Shown here piece after piece: positions 36,831-46,204 of a stretch of DNA of 64,000 nucleotides. Source of the stretch: Stieleria varia (GTDB lineage: Bacteria > Planctomycetota > Planctomycetia > Pirellulales > Pirellulaceae); contig NZ_CP151726.1 in the NCBI RefSeq assembly GCF_038443385.1, forward strand, positions 9,548,001 to 9,612,000. The letters are read 5' to 3'. The notes under the pieces were generated by a model. That model searched no databases, was not told where the DNA came from, and worked only from the letters and a program-made list of their open reading frames with translations. Within the stretch, counting starts at the first letter, position 1. The number at the start of each line of letters is the position of its first letter. Made by a program: the position numbers and the translations under genes.

Positions 36831-38060
36831 TCAGTTGTTGTTATTGTTCAGCAAGCCGACGGGGACGACGCCGTAGATTCCTCGAGTGAAGACTTGATCG
36901 ATCCAGTTGTCGAGCACTTCGATCGGTCGTGCGGGCACGATGACGACGTCGTTGTCGCGGAGCCAAATCTCGTCCGCGGGCGTGGGTCGCTTTCCATAGA
37001 TCGCGCCTTGTAAGTCCAGCATGGTGGAGATCAATCGCCAATCTTCGGCGCGGCGGAACACCACGACTTGACGCAGATTAGCACCGGGCAAATGACCACC
37101 GGCTGCTGCGATCGCACCCAACACCGTCGTGGGACCTTGCAGTTCGACCCGCGCCGGCTGGCCGACTTGTCCCAGCACGTGAACGAAATGGGGAGCTTGT
37201 TGACTCAGAATCGGTTCGGTTTCCAAGCCCACTACCAGTTCACCGTAGCGAAGATTGATTTCTCGTTTCAGCTCACCGAGTGAGAAACCTTGAACGCAAA
37301 TCCCGCCGATGCCGGGCAGACGAATCTTGCCGTCGGGCATCACGGTGATGTTCAATGCTTGCTGCTGCAAGCCGCTGGCTCCACCGACCGCGTTTCGAAT
37401 GTCTTCGGCCAGCGTGTTGACTTTCACAGGTGTGACATCGATCGATGGTTCGTCGTAGAGATCCTTGTACTTTTCCTCCAACACTTTGCGAAGTTGGGGA
37501 ACCGTCAAGCCCTTGGCTTGCACCTGTCCCACCAATCGTACCGTGATCGTGCCGTCGGGTTGAACGACGAGGCCTCGTTCCAAGCTGCCTCGATCCAAGT
37601 CTGTGTCGGCCACTGACTCAATGAGGACTTCGTCGCCCGGTGCTAAACGATACTCGCCGGTTTCTTGTCGACGCGTGATCAAGTAGATGATTTGCAGTTG
37701 GTCGCCCGGTCGCAGACGGTACTCACCCAAGTGCGCATAGCGACTGGGTCCCGCGTAACCGCCGGGACCGTAGTTGTCCAGCGCGATGGGTCGCATGTCG
37801 CGCCATCGCGATTCCGCACCACAATTATCAGCACAATCGACTCCCATCATGCATTTCTGGCAACCGCCTTTGCACGGATAACCGCCTTCGCTACGACGGC
37901 ATCCACAATTCTGTTCCACTGACAACGAGGGAACCAATGCGGACGCGACATGGTTGCTCGCGGCGGGCGTCTGAGCCGGCGTCGCGGGTGCACCCGCAAT
38001 GAACCACATCGCGACAACGTACGATGCGAGACACAGTCGATGGTGGTGTGTGTTGAACAT
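36831..38060 (-). CDS. Wza-type polysaccharide export protein
   Basis: The ATG at 38060 gives a normal signal peptide (LCLASYVVAMWFIAGAPATPAQ); a GTG at 38144 is also open and would overlap the upstream gene by seven bases. After a Cys-rich N-terminal patch (CGCRRSEGGYPCKGGCQKC) comes YRLRPGDQLQIIYLI, then YRLAPGDEVLIESV and VQPDGTITVRLVGQVQAKGLTVPQLRKVLEEKY, which mark the Poly_export domain. SLBB-like segments follow (HFVHVLGQVGQPARVELQGPTTVLGAIAAAGG). The C-terminus ends in a run of Asn. The family forms the outer-membrane channel for capsule or exopolysaccharide. The duplicated PGD motif and the Cys-rich patch are unusual. No polymerase or glycosyltransferase gene is adjacent. Confidence 0.9.
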   Translation of the reverse strand: MFNTHHHRLCLASYVVAMWFIAGAPATPAQTPAASNHVASALVPSLSVEQNCGCRRSEGGYPCKGGCQKCMMGVDCADNCGAESRWRDMRPIALDNYGPGGYAGPSRYAHLGEYRLRPGDQLQIIYLITRRQETGEYRLAPGDEVLIESVADTDLDRGSLERGLVVQPDGTITVRLVGQVQAKGLTVPQLRKVLEEKYKDLYDEPSIDVTPVKVNTLAEDIRNAVGGASGLQQQALNITVMPDGKIRLPGIGGICVQGFSLGELKREINLRYGELVVGLETEPILSQQAPHFVHVLGQVGQPARVELQGPTTVLGAIAAAGGHLPGANLRQVVVFRRAEDWRLISTMLDLQGAIYGKRPTPADEIWLRDNDVVIVPARPIEVLDNWIDQVFTRGIYGVVPVGLLNNNNN

Positions 38061-38137
38061 AGTGCGAATGAACAGTCGACGTGGTAGGGACGCGAATAAA
38101 GTGCCAGTGCGAATCAAAGGATTGATTCTCCGTTGAA

Positions 38138-40018
38138 TCACCACATCTCGGTGACTTTGTCGAGGAAACGTTGCACGTTGGATACCGGAGCGGGTTGAAA
38201 CCCGCCGGACTGAATGAATCGCGGATCGGGGACGTGCGGCTGAGCCGACGGCGAGTTCACGTACGGGCTGGCCGACGGAACGCCATCGACGACCGATCCT
38301 GTGCCAAACGTCGTTGATCCGGTAGCTGAAACGGGAAATGGCGAAACGGGAGCCTGAGCGATTGTACCTGCCCCCGCTTGGGATGCATTCATCCGATAAG
38401 AGACCGGCACAACGGGCAGCCCCTGCGGTTGCATTGCCGATGCGTTGGAAAGCGGCGTTGCAATGCTGGTTTGATGGATACTGGGCGAAACCGATGCGAA
38501 TTGCTCGGGTGTCAGCTGGATGATGTCCGGCACACGAGGGCTCTCCGATGGCGGCGACAAATCGTTCCGCAATTGCGCGGTCAATTGCATAGCCGCTTCA
38601 CGATCACCGCTGCGGCTCATCACGGTTGCCAAGGCCTGCGCGGTGTCGGCTGCCGGCTGGATGTTCATCGCGTGCTCCAGCGTCCACATGGCCTCTTTGT
38701 CCAATCCCATGTCAGCGAGTTGCTGCCCGAGTCGTTTGGCAAGTGATCCGTTGCCGGGTTGACCTTGAAATGCAGCGCGACGCAGACACAGGGCTGTGAC
38801 GGCGGGCATCCGATCGGCTTCATCACGCCCCAATTCGATGGCGGCCAATAGATCGAGAGTTGCGGCCGTTGAAACGTGGTAGCTCGCCATGCGGCCGAGC
38901 AATTGCCGGGCGTGATCCAGATAGCGGTCAGCGGCCTCGGACGGCGTCATGCCATCCAGTGGCACTTCGTGCAGGATGGACGTGGCGTGAGATCGAATCA
39001 GTCGAGAGATTCCGTCTTCGTCAAGTGTTTCACTGTGAAGACCAAAATCCCGTGCTTCGCGAATCGCCGTCTTGGCTTCAGAGAGTTGTTCGCTTGCGCT
39101 CTTGGAATCAACCGGCGCGGCGAGCTGCCGCTGGGCAACATCAATGGCTTGGGCGGCGTAGCTGAGTGACTGCCACGCAGACGTTTCTGCCGACATCCAC
39201 GCTTTGACGCTGTACTCGCGACTGGCGTCATCCAAACGCTCCAACGCTAGCTTGCGACAGGTCGATGGGGTGACCGACTGCAGCCATTGCGATTTGGGCT
39301 CTGGTTGTTTTGTTCGAGCGGTCACGTCAGCCGGCTGCATCGGTGTTGCCGCGGGCAACGCTGGGATCAAATCCTGACGCACCGACACGCTTTGGCTGAC
39401 GTCGGGCTGCGTTTTGACGGACGCCGGCGGTCGCTGACTCGGCTGAGAAATGGGAGCCGTTGCGGGTTGTGCTACCACAGCCCCAAGCTGCTCAGCGTGC
39501 AGGCCAAGCGGTGGCGGTGGAGGCAAGTACGTTGGTCGCGAAAGGTTCGGCGGAACGGCCGGCATCGCATTGGACGCAGCAACGATGGGAGCGAAAACAG
39601 GACGGTCGTCTTGAGACGGAGTCGGCAGACGTTGAGGAATCGGCCGAGCAGCGGCGGCTGGACGCAATGACGCTGCGATTGCCGGCAAATCACTCGATGC
39701 GACTTGCTGGTGAACGTACGCGGGTCGCTGCGTCATCGGCGGCGTGACGTTCGAAGTCGCCGGTGGGGCTGGCAATCGTATCGCCGCAATGGGAGCCGAT
39801 TTCACCGCCGGAGCTGATTCCATCTCGGTCGTCGATGAGCTTGTACCATCCTTCGAGCGGTCGTTCCGCTGATCAGCTTCCGCAGACTCGCTAAAGAATG
39901 GATTCAGGTAGGTATCCGCCACGAGGTTGGCGGCGGGGCAAGCGAGCAGCAGCGCCAGGAACACTCGGCGAAGTCTACGACGCGACCATTCCGCACGGCG
40001 TCCGCTGTTCTGTGTCAT
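38138..40018 (-). CDS. Exported Pro-rich/TPR-like protein
   Basis: The ATG at 40018 is preferred because GCAGGG lies nine bases upstream; an ATG at 40027 and a TTG at 40039 are in frame. A signal peptide (RVFLALLLACPAANLVAD) precedes a Pro/Ala/Gln-rich, probably disordered region of about 200 residues. A helical part (about 230-480) has TPR-like helices such as CRKLALERLDDASREYSVKAW and MWTLEHAMNIQPAADTAQALATVMSRSGD. The C-terminus is again low complexity. It is the first gene of the operon with the Wza-like exporter and the two-component pair. Outer-membrane or periplasmic helper proteins with TPRs are common in polysaccharide loci, so that role is likely. Confidence 0.75.
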   Translation of the reverse strand: MTQNSGRRAEWSRRRLRRVFLALLLACPAANLVADTYLNPFFSESAEADQRNDRSKDGTSSSTTEMESAPAVKSAPIAAIRLPAPPATSNVTPPMTQRPAYVHQQVASSDLPAIAASLRPAAAARPIPQRLPTPSQDDRPVFAPIVAASNAMPAVPPNLSRPTYLPPPPPLGLHAEQLGAVVAQPATAPISQPSQRPPASVKTQPDVSQSVSVRQDLIPALPAATPMQPADVTARTKQPEPKSQWLQSVTPSTCRKLALERLDDASREYSVKAWMSAETSAWQSLSYAAQAIDVAQRQLAAPVDSKSASEQLSEAKTAIREARDFGLHSETLDEDGISRLIRSHATSILHEVPLDGMTPSEAADRYLDHARQLLGRMASYHVSTAATLDLLAAIELGRDEADRMPAVTALCLRRAAFQGQPGNGSLAKRLGQQLADMGLDKEAMWTLEHAMNIQPAADTAQALATVMSRSGDREAAMQLTAQLRNDLSPPSESPRVPDIIQLTPEQFASVSPSIHQTSIATPLSNASAMQPQGLPVVPVSYRMNASQAGAGTIAQAPVSPFPVSATGSTTFGTGSVVDGVPSASPYVNSPSAQPHVPDPRFIQSGGFQPAPVSNVQRFLDKVTEMW

Positions 40019-40231
40019 AGTTAGCATCCCTGCAACCAAGCTTTCGCTAGCCCTGTTGAGCTAGCATTCCGATCCAATGATTTCAACCGTCGCAACCCTG
40101 AGGACACGACGTTGTGGGAGTAATCGGACCAAACGCACCAGAGATCATTGACAAACCCTGCCGGTACGATCGTCGCGACCAATCCCGGCCAGAGGAACTG
40201 GCATAACCGACAAAGCTTAACAGCCGGGGAG
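40019..40231 (-). promoter_or_regulatory. Presumed promoter region of the polysaccharide operon
   Basis: This 213-base gap precedes the first gene of the minus-strand operon and follows the FHA-EAL gene on the same strand. Because the operon encodes an NtrC-type activator, a -24/-12 promoter was looked for on the minus strand; I could not find a convincing TGGCAC-TTGC pair by eye. CTAGC occurs twice (around 40048 and 40062) as part of a small palindrome. Confidence 0.35.
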
Positions 40232-41347
40232 TCAGGCTGGAGAAGGCCGTCCGTAGTGATAGCCTTGGCCGAGATCGAAGCCGAGATCTTTGCAGGCTTC
40301 GGCTTCCTCGAGTGTCTCGACACCCTCCGCCAGTGCTCGTATTTCTAAGTCTCTGACCATTTGCACCAACGTTTGCAGCATTCGTCGCCGATGCGTGTCT
40401 GCGGTATCGATCGCACGGATGAGCGAGATGTCAAACTTGACAAAATTTGGACGCGATTCGATCAGTTCGGCCAATCGCGCCTGACCGGCACCAAAATCGT
40501 CAAATGCGAGCCGGATATCCAGGTCCTTCATGGCACTGGAAAGCTCTGACATCAGTCGACGATTGGTCACCGCGGCTTCATGGATTTCGAGGACCAGGTC
40601 GGTGTTGCCCGACATCTCGCGGACTTTGACCAGGGAATGAATCAATCCCTGGCTGTCGGTCATTTCCTTGGGGTGTGTGTTGACAAACAGGGTCGGATGG
40701 CCGGGCAATTCTCGCCCTACTCGAATGCCTTCCCAGCGGAGCAACCGACTCAGTTCGACTTCCATGTTCAACTGCTCAGCGGCTTGAAACATAGCACCGA
40801 CGGACTCGAGGCCAAAAACGCTACCGCGTCCCAGCACTTCGTATCCCACTGTCGCGTTGTCATCGATGTCGATGATCACTTGAAAGTGGGGACGGACGAG
40901 ACGTTGGTTCATCATCCGATCGAACTGAACGAGCGCCAGGGCTTCGTCACAGACATTTCGAGCGAGGGTTCCGGAGGCATGTCCGGTGGGCGACTGACGG
41001 AGCACCCGAAAGGGCGCTTCGGCAAAATGGATCAGGTCCTCTTCACCCACCGGGACTTCTTCCGTGACACGCTTGCCGTTGACGTAAGTCCCGTTGGTGC
41101 TACCCAAGTCTTGCAGATAGAGTCGGCCTTCACGCACGCTCAGTCGGGCATGGTTGCCGCTGACGGTTCGATATTGCAACCTCAATGCGTTTCCGGATTT
41201 GCGACCCACGACAAAATCCGGCTCGTCGATCGCGAAATGGCGTAGCGAATCTTCGGGTTGTAGGGATCCCGAGAGAAACCACACATCGCCGTGCACGACC
41301 GTGCTCGTACGAAGTCGATCAAAGGCGACGCTATCGATCGAAGGCAT
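40232..41347 (-). CDS. FHA-EAL protein, probable c-di-GMP phosphodiesterase
   Basis: The ATG at 41347 puts the FHA domain near the N-terminus (371 residues); the frame is open to 41434. The FHA domain has VGRKSGNALRL, then VSGNHARLSV and LQDLGSTNGTYVNGKRV, the phosphothreonine-binding signature. The EAL domain (about 130-365) retains the catalytic set in variant form: YEVLGR for EALLR, LFVNTHP, VLEIHE, FDDFGAG, FVKFD, ALAEGVET and LGQGYHYG. It should hydrolyse c-di-GMP in a way tuned by binding a phosphorylated partner, a plausible bridge between the many Ser/Thr kinases here and surface behaviour. The neighbouring polysaccharide operon may be its target. Confidence 0.9.
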   Translation of the reverse strand: MPSIDSVAFDRLRTSTVVHGDVWFLSGSLQPEDSLRHFAIDEPDFVVGRKSGNALRLQYRTVSGNHARLSVREGRLYLQDLGSTNGTYVNGKRVTEEVPVGEEDLIHFAEAPFRVLRQSPTGHASGTLARNVCDEALALVQFDRMMNQRLVRPHFQVIIDIDDNATVGYEVLGRGSVFGLESVGAMFQAAEQLNMEVELSRLLRWEGIRVGRELPGHPTLFVNTHPKEMTDSQGLIHSLVKVREMSGNTDLVLEIHEAAVTNRRLMSELSSAMKDLDIRLAFDDFGAGQARLAELIESRPNFVKFDISLIRAIDTADTHRRRMLQTLVQMVRDLEIRALAEGVETLEEAEACKDLGFDLGQGYHYGRPSPA

Positions 41348-41591
41348 GTGAATTCGTCCAGAACCAGCGTGAAGGATGAAGGCAGTAATCAGTGAAAACA
41401 TAGGTTGCATACAACGCGTGGCGACTGGCGTCACATTTTTCTTGCTCTCACCGCGGTTGAAATGCTTCGCCCTGCGAATTCTCGCTGCATCACGGACTGA
41501 GTTTCATCAGACACTAAGTGCGAGCTAGTTTTCAACCGATCGGTCTGCCAGTGCCGAACCAATCACCGTCCTTGAAAACCTCATATTCGTC

Positions 41592-42917
41592 ATGAACTCT
41601 CTGATCCACGAAACACAATCGATCGATGGAAGCCTGCTGGGTAGCCTGCTGACCGACGACACGTTCTGGCCGACAGAACCACAGAGTCTCGAGGAAACAG
41701 GATTGAGCGAGTCATTCATCGAGGGATTGGTGCTCAAGATCGTTCGTCAGGGAGGAACATTGAGCGGGCGTTCGACGTCGGAGAAAGTAGGACTGCCGTT
41801 TCGCGTTGTGGAACCACTGTTGGATGTTCTGCGAACGCGCAAGCTGATCGCACACGTCCGTCCGGCTCCTTTCAACGACTACTACTATTCACTGACCGAA
41901 CTGGGCCAAACTCGTGCTCAGCAATGCATCAAGCAATGCAGTTACGTCGGCCCCGCGCCTGTCCCTCTGTCCGACTACGTGCTCAGCGTGGAGGCCCAAG
42001 CGGCCGGGCTGGACCCGATCTCGCAAGACGAATTGCGTCGTGCGTTGGCCGGGATCTCCTACCAGATGGATCTGTTGGAAGAGATCGGACCTGCAATCAA
42101 CAGCAATACAGGCATGTTTCTGTTCGGTGATCCGGGCAATGGCAAGACAACGCTGGCGAAATGCCTGACGACTTGCTTGGGCCAAGAAATCTGGATCCCG
42201 CATGCGATTTTGGATGACGGCAATCTGATCAAGCTGCAAGATGACGCGTTTCATCACACAGCACCGGTGCCGGAATCCAACAGCAATTTCCTCAAAGCGC
42301 AAGAGTGGGATCGCCGTTGGGTTCGCATCCAGCGTCCCACAGTGATGGTCGGTGGCGAACTGGTAATGGACAATCTGGAAGTGCGTCATGATCCACGCAG
42401 CAACATCAGCGAGGCACCGTTGCAAATGAAGAGCAATTGCGGCTGCCTGCTCATCGATGACTTTGGACGCCAACGCATCGCGCCGGAGGAGTTGCTCAAT
42501 CGATGGATCGTTCCGTTGGAGAATCGCTGCGACTTCTTGACCTTGCCGACCGGAAAGAAGATTCAGATTCCGTTTGCGCAGATGCTGATCTTTTCGACCA
42601 ATCTGGATCCAAACTCGTTGGTCGACGAAGCGTTCTTGCGTCGCGTGCCGTACAAGATCTTTGTCGGCGATCCCGGACCGGATGAGTTTCGCAGGCTGAT
42701 GGAAAGCGTCGCGGAGAAGATCGGTTTTCCCAAAACACCCGAAGCCGCCGAACATTTGTTGGCTTACTACCAAAAGAGCAAACGCAAGATGCGTCGATGC
42801 CATCCACGTGACTTGCTGACTCAAGTCGCCAACTACTGTCGGTATCGTCAGATTCCTTTGACGATTCGCCCCGAGTATCTCGACCGTGCATGTCGAACCT
42901 ATTTCAGCCATCTGTAA
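41592..42917 (+). CDS. AAA+ ATPase with N-terminal winged-helix-like region
   Basis: The 441-residue protein has an N-terminal region of about 110 residues (SESFIEGLVLKIVRQGGTLSGRSTSEKVGLPFRVVEPLLDVLRTRKL) that looks like a winged helix. The ATPase core (about 145-400) has Walker A GDPGNGKT at 179-186, Walker B CLLIDDFGR, sensor I IFSTNLD and an arginine-finger-like DEAFLRRVP. It resembles MoxR/RuvB-scale AAA+ remodelling enzymes, but I cannot name the subfamily. It precedes the kinase-tubulin gene by 68 bases on the same strand, so the two probably work together. A long antisense frame covers this gene but is not credible. Confidence 0.88.
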   Translation: MNSLIHETQSIDGSLLGSLLTDDTFWPTEPQSLEETGLSESFIEGLVLKIVRQGGTLSGRSTSEKVGLPFRVVEPLLDVLRTRKLIAHVRPAPFNDYYYSLTELGQTRAQQCIKQCSYVGPAPVPLSDYVLSVEAQAAGLDPISQDELRRALAGISYQMDLLEEIGPAINSNTGMFLFGDPGNGKTTLAKCLTTCLGQEIWIPHAILDDGNLIKLQDDAFHHTAPVPESNSNFLKAQEWDRRWVRIQRPTVMVGGELVMDNLEVRHDPRSNISEAPLQMKSNCGCLLIDDFGRQRIAPEELLNRWIVPLENRCDFLTLPTGKKIQIPFAQMLIFSTNLDPNSLVDEAFLRRVPYKIFVGDPGPDEFRRLMESVAEKIGFPKTPEAAEHLLAYYQKSKRKMRRCHPRDLLTQVANYCRYRQIPLTIRPEYLDRACRTYFSHL

Positions 42918-42985
42918 ACGAACCGCAAGTGGTCCTCGTGCCGGATGGCACTGTTCCCTGATCTGTCACATCTCCTGAATTCCCG

Positions 42986-45900
42986 ATGAAGACCGAAACC
43001 GAAAAGAAGATTCAACCCGGATACGAGCCGATCAGCGGCTACGTATTGGAACAGTTGATCGGTCGTGGTGGTTATGGCGAAGTCTGGCGGGCAGTGGCTC
43101 CGGGTGGATTGAAAAAGGCGGTGAAGTTTGTCTTCGGCCAACACGATGAACACCGCGCTCAGCAGGAACTGAAATCGCTCGAACGTATCAAGTGTGTTCA
43201 GCACCCCTTCATTCTGACCTTGGAACGATTTGAGTTGATCGACAATCAGCTCGTGATCGTGACCGAACTGGCAGACGGATCGCTCGAAGACATCTTTCAA
43301 CAACACCGTGACCGCGGGTCATGCGGCATTCCGCGTGCTGCGTTGTTGTCGTATTTGAAAGACACCGCCGATGCATTGGACTACTTGCATCAGCTCTATC
43401 AACTGCAGCACTTGGACATCAAGCCGGCCAATCTGCTGATCGTCGGTGGCCACGTCAAGGTCGCCGACTTTGGACTGTTGAAGGACTTGGGTGAATCGGA
43501 CTGCAGTTTGGTCGGTGGATTGACGCCCATTTATGCGCCCCCGGAACTCTTTGACGGGCGGCCGAGCATGCACAGCGACCAGTACAGTCTGGCGGTCATG
43601 TATCAGGAATTGGTCAGTGGTGTCCGACCATTCACCGGACGTACCATTGCTCAATTGGCGACTCAGCACGTCCACAATGCGCCGAATCTTGAGTCGCTGC
43701 CAGCGGCAGACCGACCGATCGTTGCGCGGGCCTTGGAAAAATCTCCCGAACGACGCTTCGGCAGTTGCACGGAATTCGTCTCCAAGCTGACAACACCGCG
43801 ATCAACTCCCTCTGTTTCCTCCAGCCACGAGAGTGAGCCTCCGCAGGAGCCCACAGAGCATCGTGTCGAAGATCTGCCTCAATTGCAGGCGGCTTCTGGG
43901 CTCAAGCATGGAATCATGTCTCGCGATGCGTTGGTCATTGCCTTGGGGGGAACCGGGGCTGACATCCTGCACGCGCTGCGTCGACGAGTCGCCGAAATGC
44001 ACTCGGCCCCGCCGGTTCGTCTGCACAGTGTGCTGATCGATACCGATCCGATCGCTTTGCAAGCCGCCAAGGTCATCGAACCGACGGATTGGATGCCCGG
44101 CTGCCGAGTGATCGACACGCCGCTGCGAAGAGCAACCGAGTATCGTGAACGTGGCACCGAACACTTGAGAACGCTCTCCCGACGCTGGATCTATAACATT
44201 CCTCGCAGCGGGACAACCGAAGGCATGCGGCCGCTGGGCCGCCTGGCTCTGGTCGATCATGCCGCTGCTGTGACCCGCGGCATCAAGAATGCGATCGCCG
44301 AACTGAAGTCCGATGGGGATGAAGATGACCTCTCGATCTACGTCGTGGGCTCCCTTTCGGGAGGAACCGGCAGCGGCATGTACATCGATGTCGTGCACCT
44401 GCTGCGATACTTGTTGGACGACGCCGGCTTGGAGAGGCTGGAGATCATTTCCCTGCTGACGACCAATCGAATGAAGGGAGACCCCAATCGCGTTCTGGGG
44501 CTTCATGGCACGCATGCCGCGTTGCATGAGATGATGCACTTCATGAAAATCGAAAACGGCTATCCCGGGGATCCCGGGGCCGGCTGGCCAAGCATTCCTG
44601 CAGCTCGTACTCCACTAAAAAGCGCCTACTTATTTCCTCAATCCGATGCGCAGGGTGCTCGATCACCGCGCGAGATCGCGACGGAGTACCTGTGGGCAGA
44701 CGCCACGGCCTGCGGTCACTTGCTCGAAACCGGACGGCGTCTGGTCGAGTCCGACGACTTGGTGATGGACCAACCACAAATCCGTTCCGCTTCGATGGTT
44801 TGGATCGGTGACGCCAGACGAGTCCAGGCCGGTGTCTTAGCTCAGCCGACGACTCGATTGTTGTTGATGCAATGGCTCGGTGATCCCAAATCTGCGGCTG
44901 AACTTGCACGTCCCGTCGTCGATCGCACCATCCGCCGATCCTTTTTGAATCACGAATCATGGATCAAGCAGTCCTTGCAGTACTTTGGCAAAGATCGAGC
45001 AGATCGCCGCACCGCGTTGATGGAACACCTGCGCACCATCACGCCGGACAGACTTAGCATCGCCGATGTCGCTCATGCGGAAACGGTGAAGTGGTTGCAG
45101 AGCATCATCGATGGCGAACGTGAACTGATCGCCGTTCAAGAAATCACGCGAAACATCCAACATGAGATTTCCATCCGACTACAAGATCGCCGCATGAACC
45201 TCGCATCGGCGATCGAGGCTCTGTCGACTCTCGAAAACCACATCGCATCGATGATACCAAGCCTGATCGAACAGGCTGAGTCTGCCCTGCCAGCCGCTCC
45301 CCATTCCGGTTCGAACCAAACTCTACCGTCCTCGCTGGGTAACTTGCGGGTACTGCGGACCGCGTGCGATCGTGGAGAAACTGTGATGCAAGCTGTCGCA
45401 GCGAGACTCGCAGCCGATACAGCGCATGCCCTGAAAGCAGAACTTTCCAAGTTAAAGGAAGACATCTGTGACGGTGCCGCCAAAGTAGCGCTCGCAATCA
45501 GTCGACTGTCCGAGGACACAAACCAGCGCGGCAATCCATGGGATACCATGGATGGGCAAAGTCGATCTCAATTCCAGCCGCTATTGGAGAGTCTGCACGC
45601 TCGGGCATCCAGCCAATGGCTGATCAAGCTGGCTGGACCAAACATTCAATCGGTCAGCGTCGATGCGATGAACACCGCGATCAGCGGGCTTGCCATGAGC
45701 CTCATCGGTGAGTTGTTGGAACATCTGGGCAGCGAAAGGATCGCTCAATCGATGGAAAGCGATTCAAGACTGGGGCTCAATGACTCCGGTTCAGGCAAGG
45801 AGACAGCTGCCATGTCGAGCGTGGGTTCCGATTCGATCGGAATGACAGGCACACATTCCCTGAGCGAGAACAGAGAAACGACGAGCGCACCCGTTCCGCT

Positions 45901-46204
45901 CAACATGTCTGATGCGTTGGTTGCCGTGCGACCACCGCTGCTGCAATGCGGCGGAAAACAACGTTTATTCCTGGTTTGCAGCTCTGACAACGAGTGCGAG
46001 AAATTCGAGTCCGAGATCCGCCAATCGCACGAGGGCACACTGACAACCTTTGTGGCTCGCTCCGCTGCGTCGATGTTGATTCACGAAGCCCAGCAAATAC
46101 CGCTGGACCGAGTCATTCGTTTGCTGGGTTCCGTAACGGGTGATGACGGCAGGATCAGCGGTCGACTGCACGCTCGAACCGACGTCCAGTTCGACAAACC
46201 TTAA
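42986..46204 (+). CDS. Ser/Thr kinase fused to a tubulin/FtsZ-like domain
   Basis: This 1072-residue protein joins two enzyme types. The kinase (about 18-270) has GRGGYG at 26-31, KKAVKF with Lys47, HLDIKPAN at 142-149 (HLD in place of HRD), DFG at 161-163 and APPE near 184. After a Pro/Ser-rich linker comes a Rossmann-like GTPase: ALVIALGGTGADILHALRRRV at 315-335, matching the first nucleotide loop of tubulins, and YVVGSLSGGTGSGMYIDVVHLL at 452-473, whose GGTGSG equals the tubulin signature loop (FtsZ has GGTGTG). SVLIDTDP supplies a further strand. This is the pattern of Pfam Tubulin_2. The last 450 residues are helical with no named domain. It lies 68 bases after the AAA+ gene. Whether it polymerises is unknown. 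Confidence 0.88.
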   Translation: MKTETEKKIQPGYEPISGYVLEQLIGRGGYGEVWRAVAPGGLKKAVKFVFGQHDEHRAQQELKSLERIKCVQHPFILTLERFELIDNQLVIVTELADGSLEDIFQQHRDRGSCGIPRAALLSYLKDTADALDYLHQLYQLQHLDIKPANLLIVGGHVKVADFGLLKDLGESDCSLVGGLTPIYAPPELFDGRPSMHSDQYSLAVMYQELVSGVRPFTGRTIAQLATQHVHNAPNLESLPAADRPIVARALEKSPERRFGSCTEFVSKLTTPRSTPSVSSSHESEPPQEPTEHRVEDLPQLQAASGLKHGIMSRDALVIALGGTGADILHALRRRVAEMHSAPPVRLHSVLIDTDPIALQAAKVIEPTDWMPGCRVIDTPLRRATEYRERGTEHLRTLSRRWIYNIPRSGTTEGMRPLGRLALVDHAAAVTRGIKNAIAELKSDGDEDDLSIYVVGSLSGGTGSGMYIDVVHLLRYLLDDAGLERLEIISLLTTNRMKGDPNRVLGLHGTHAALHEMMHFMKIENGYPGDPGAGWPSIPAARTPLKSAYLFPQSDAQGARSPREIATEYLWADATACGHLLETGRRLVESDDLVMDQPQIRSASMVWIGDARRVQAGVLAQPTTRLLLMQWLGDPKSAAELARPVVDRTIRRSFLNHESWIKQSLQYFGKDRADRRTALMEHLRTITPDRLSIADVAHAETVKWLQSIIDGERELIAVQEITRNIQHEISIRLQDRRMNLASAIEALSTLENHIASMIPSLIEQAESALPAAPHSGSNQTLPSSLGNLRVLRTACDRGETVMQAVAARLAADTAHALKAELSKLKEDICDGAAKVALAISRLSEDTNQRGNPWDTMDGQSRSQFQPLLESLHARASSQWLIKLAGPNIQSVSVDAMNTAISGLAMSLIGELLEHLGSERIAQSMESDSRLGLNDSGSGKETAAMSSVGSDSIGMTGTHSLSENRETTSAPVPLNMSDALVAVRPPLLQCGGKQRLFLVCSSDNECEKFESEIRQSHEGTLTTFVARSAASMLIHEAQQIPLDRVIRLLGSVTGDDGRISGRLHARTDVQFDKP

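Noticed and set aside
40019-40231. Sigma-54 promoter for the polysaccharide operon
   Set aside because: No acceptable -24/-12 pair with correct spacing was found on the minus strand by eye.
41889-42911. 340-codon open frame on the minus strand
   Set aside because: It lies fully antisense to the AAA+ gene, whose Walker A and B motifs are clear; the antisense frame is low-complexity with no recognisable domain.
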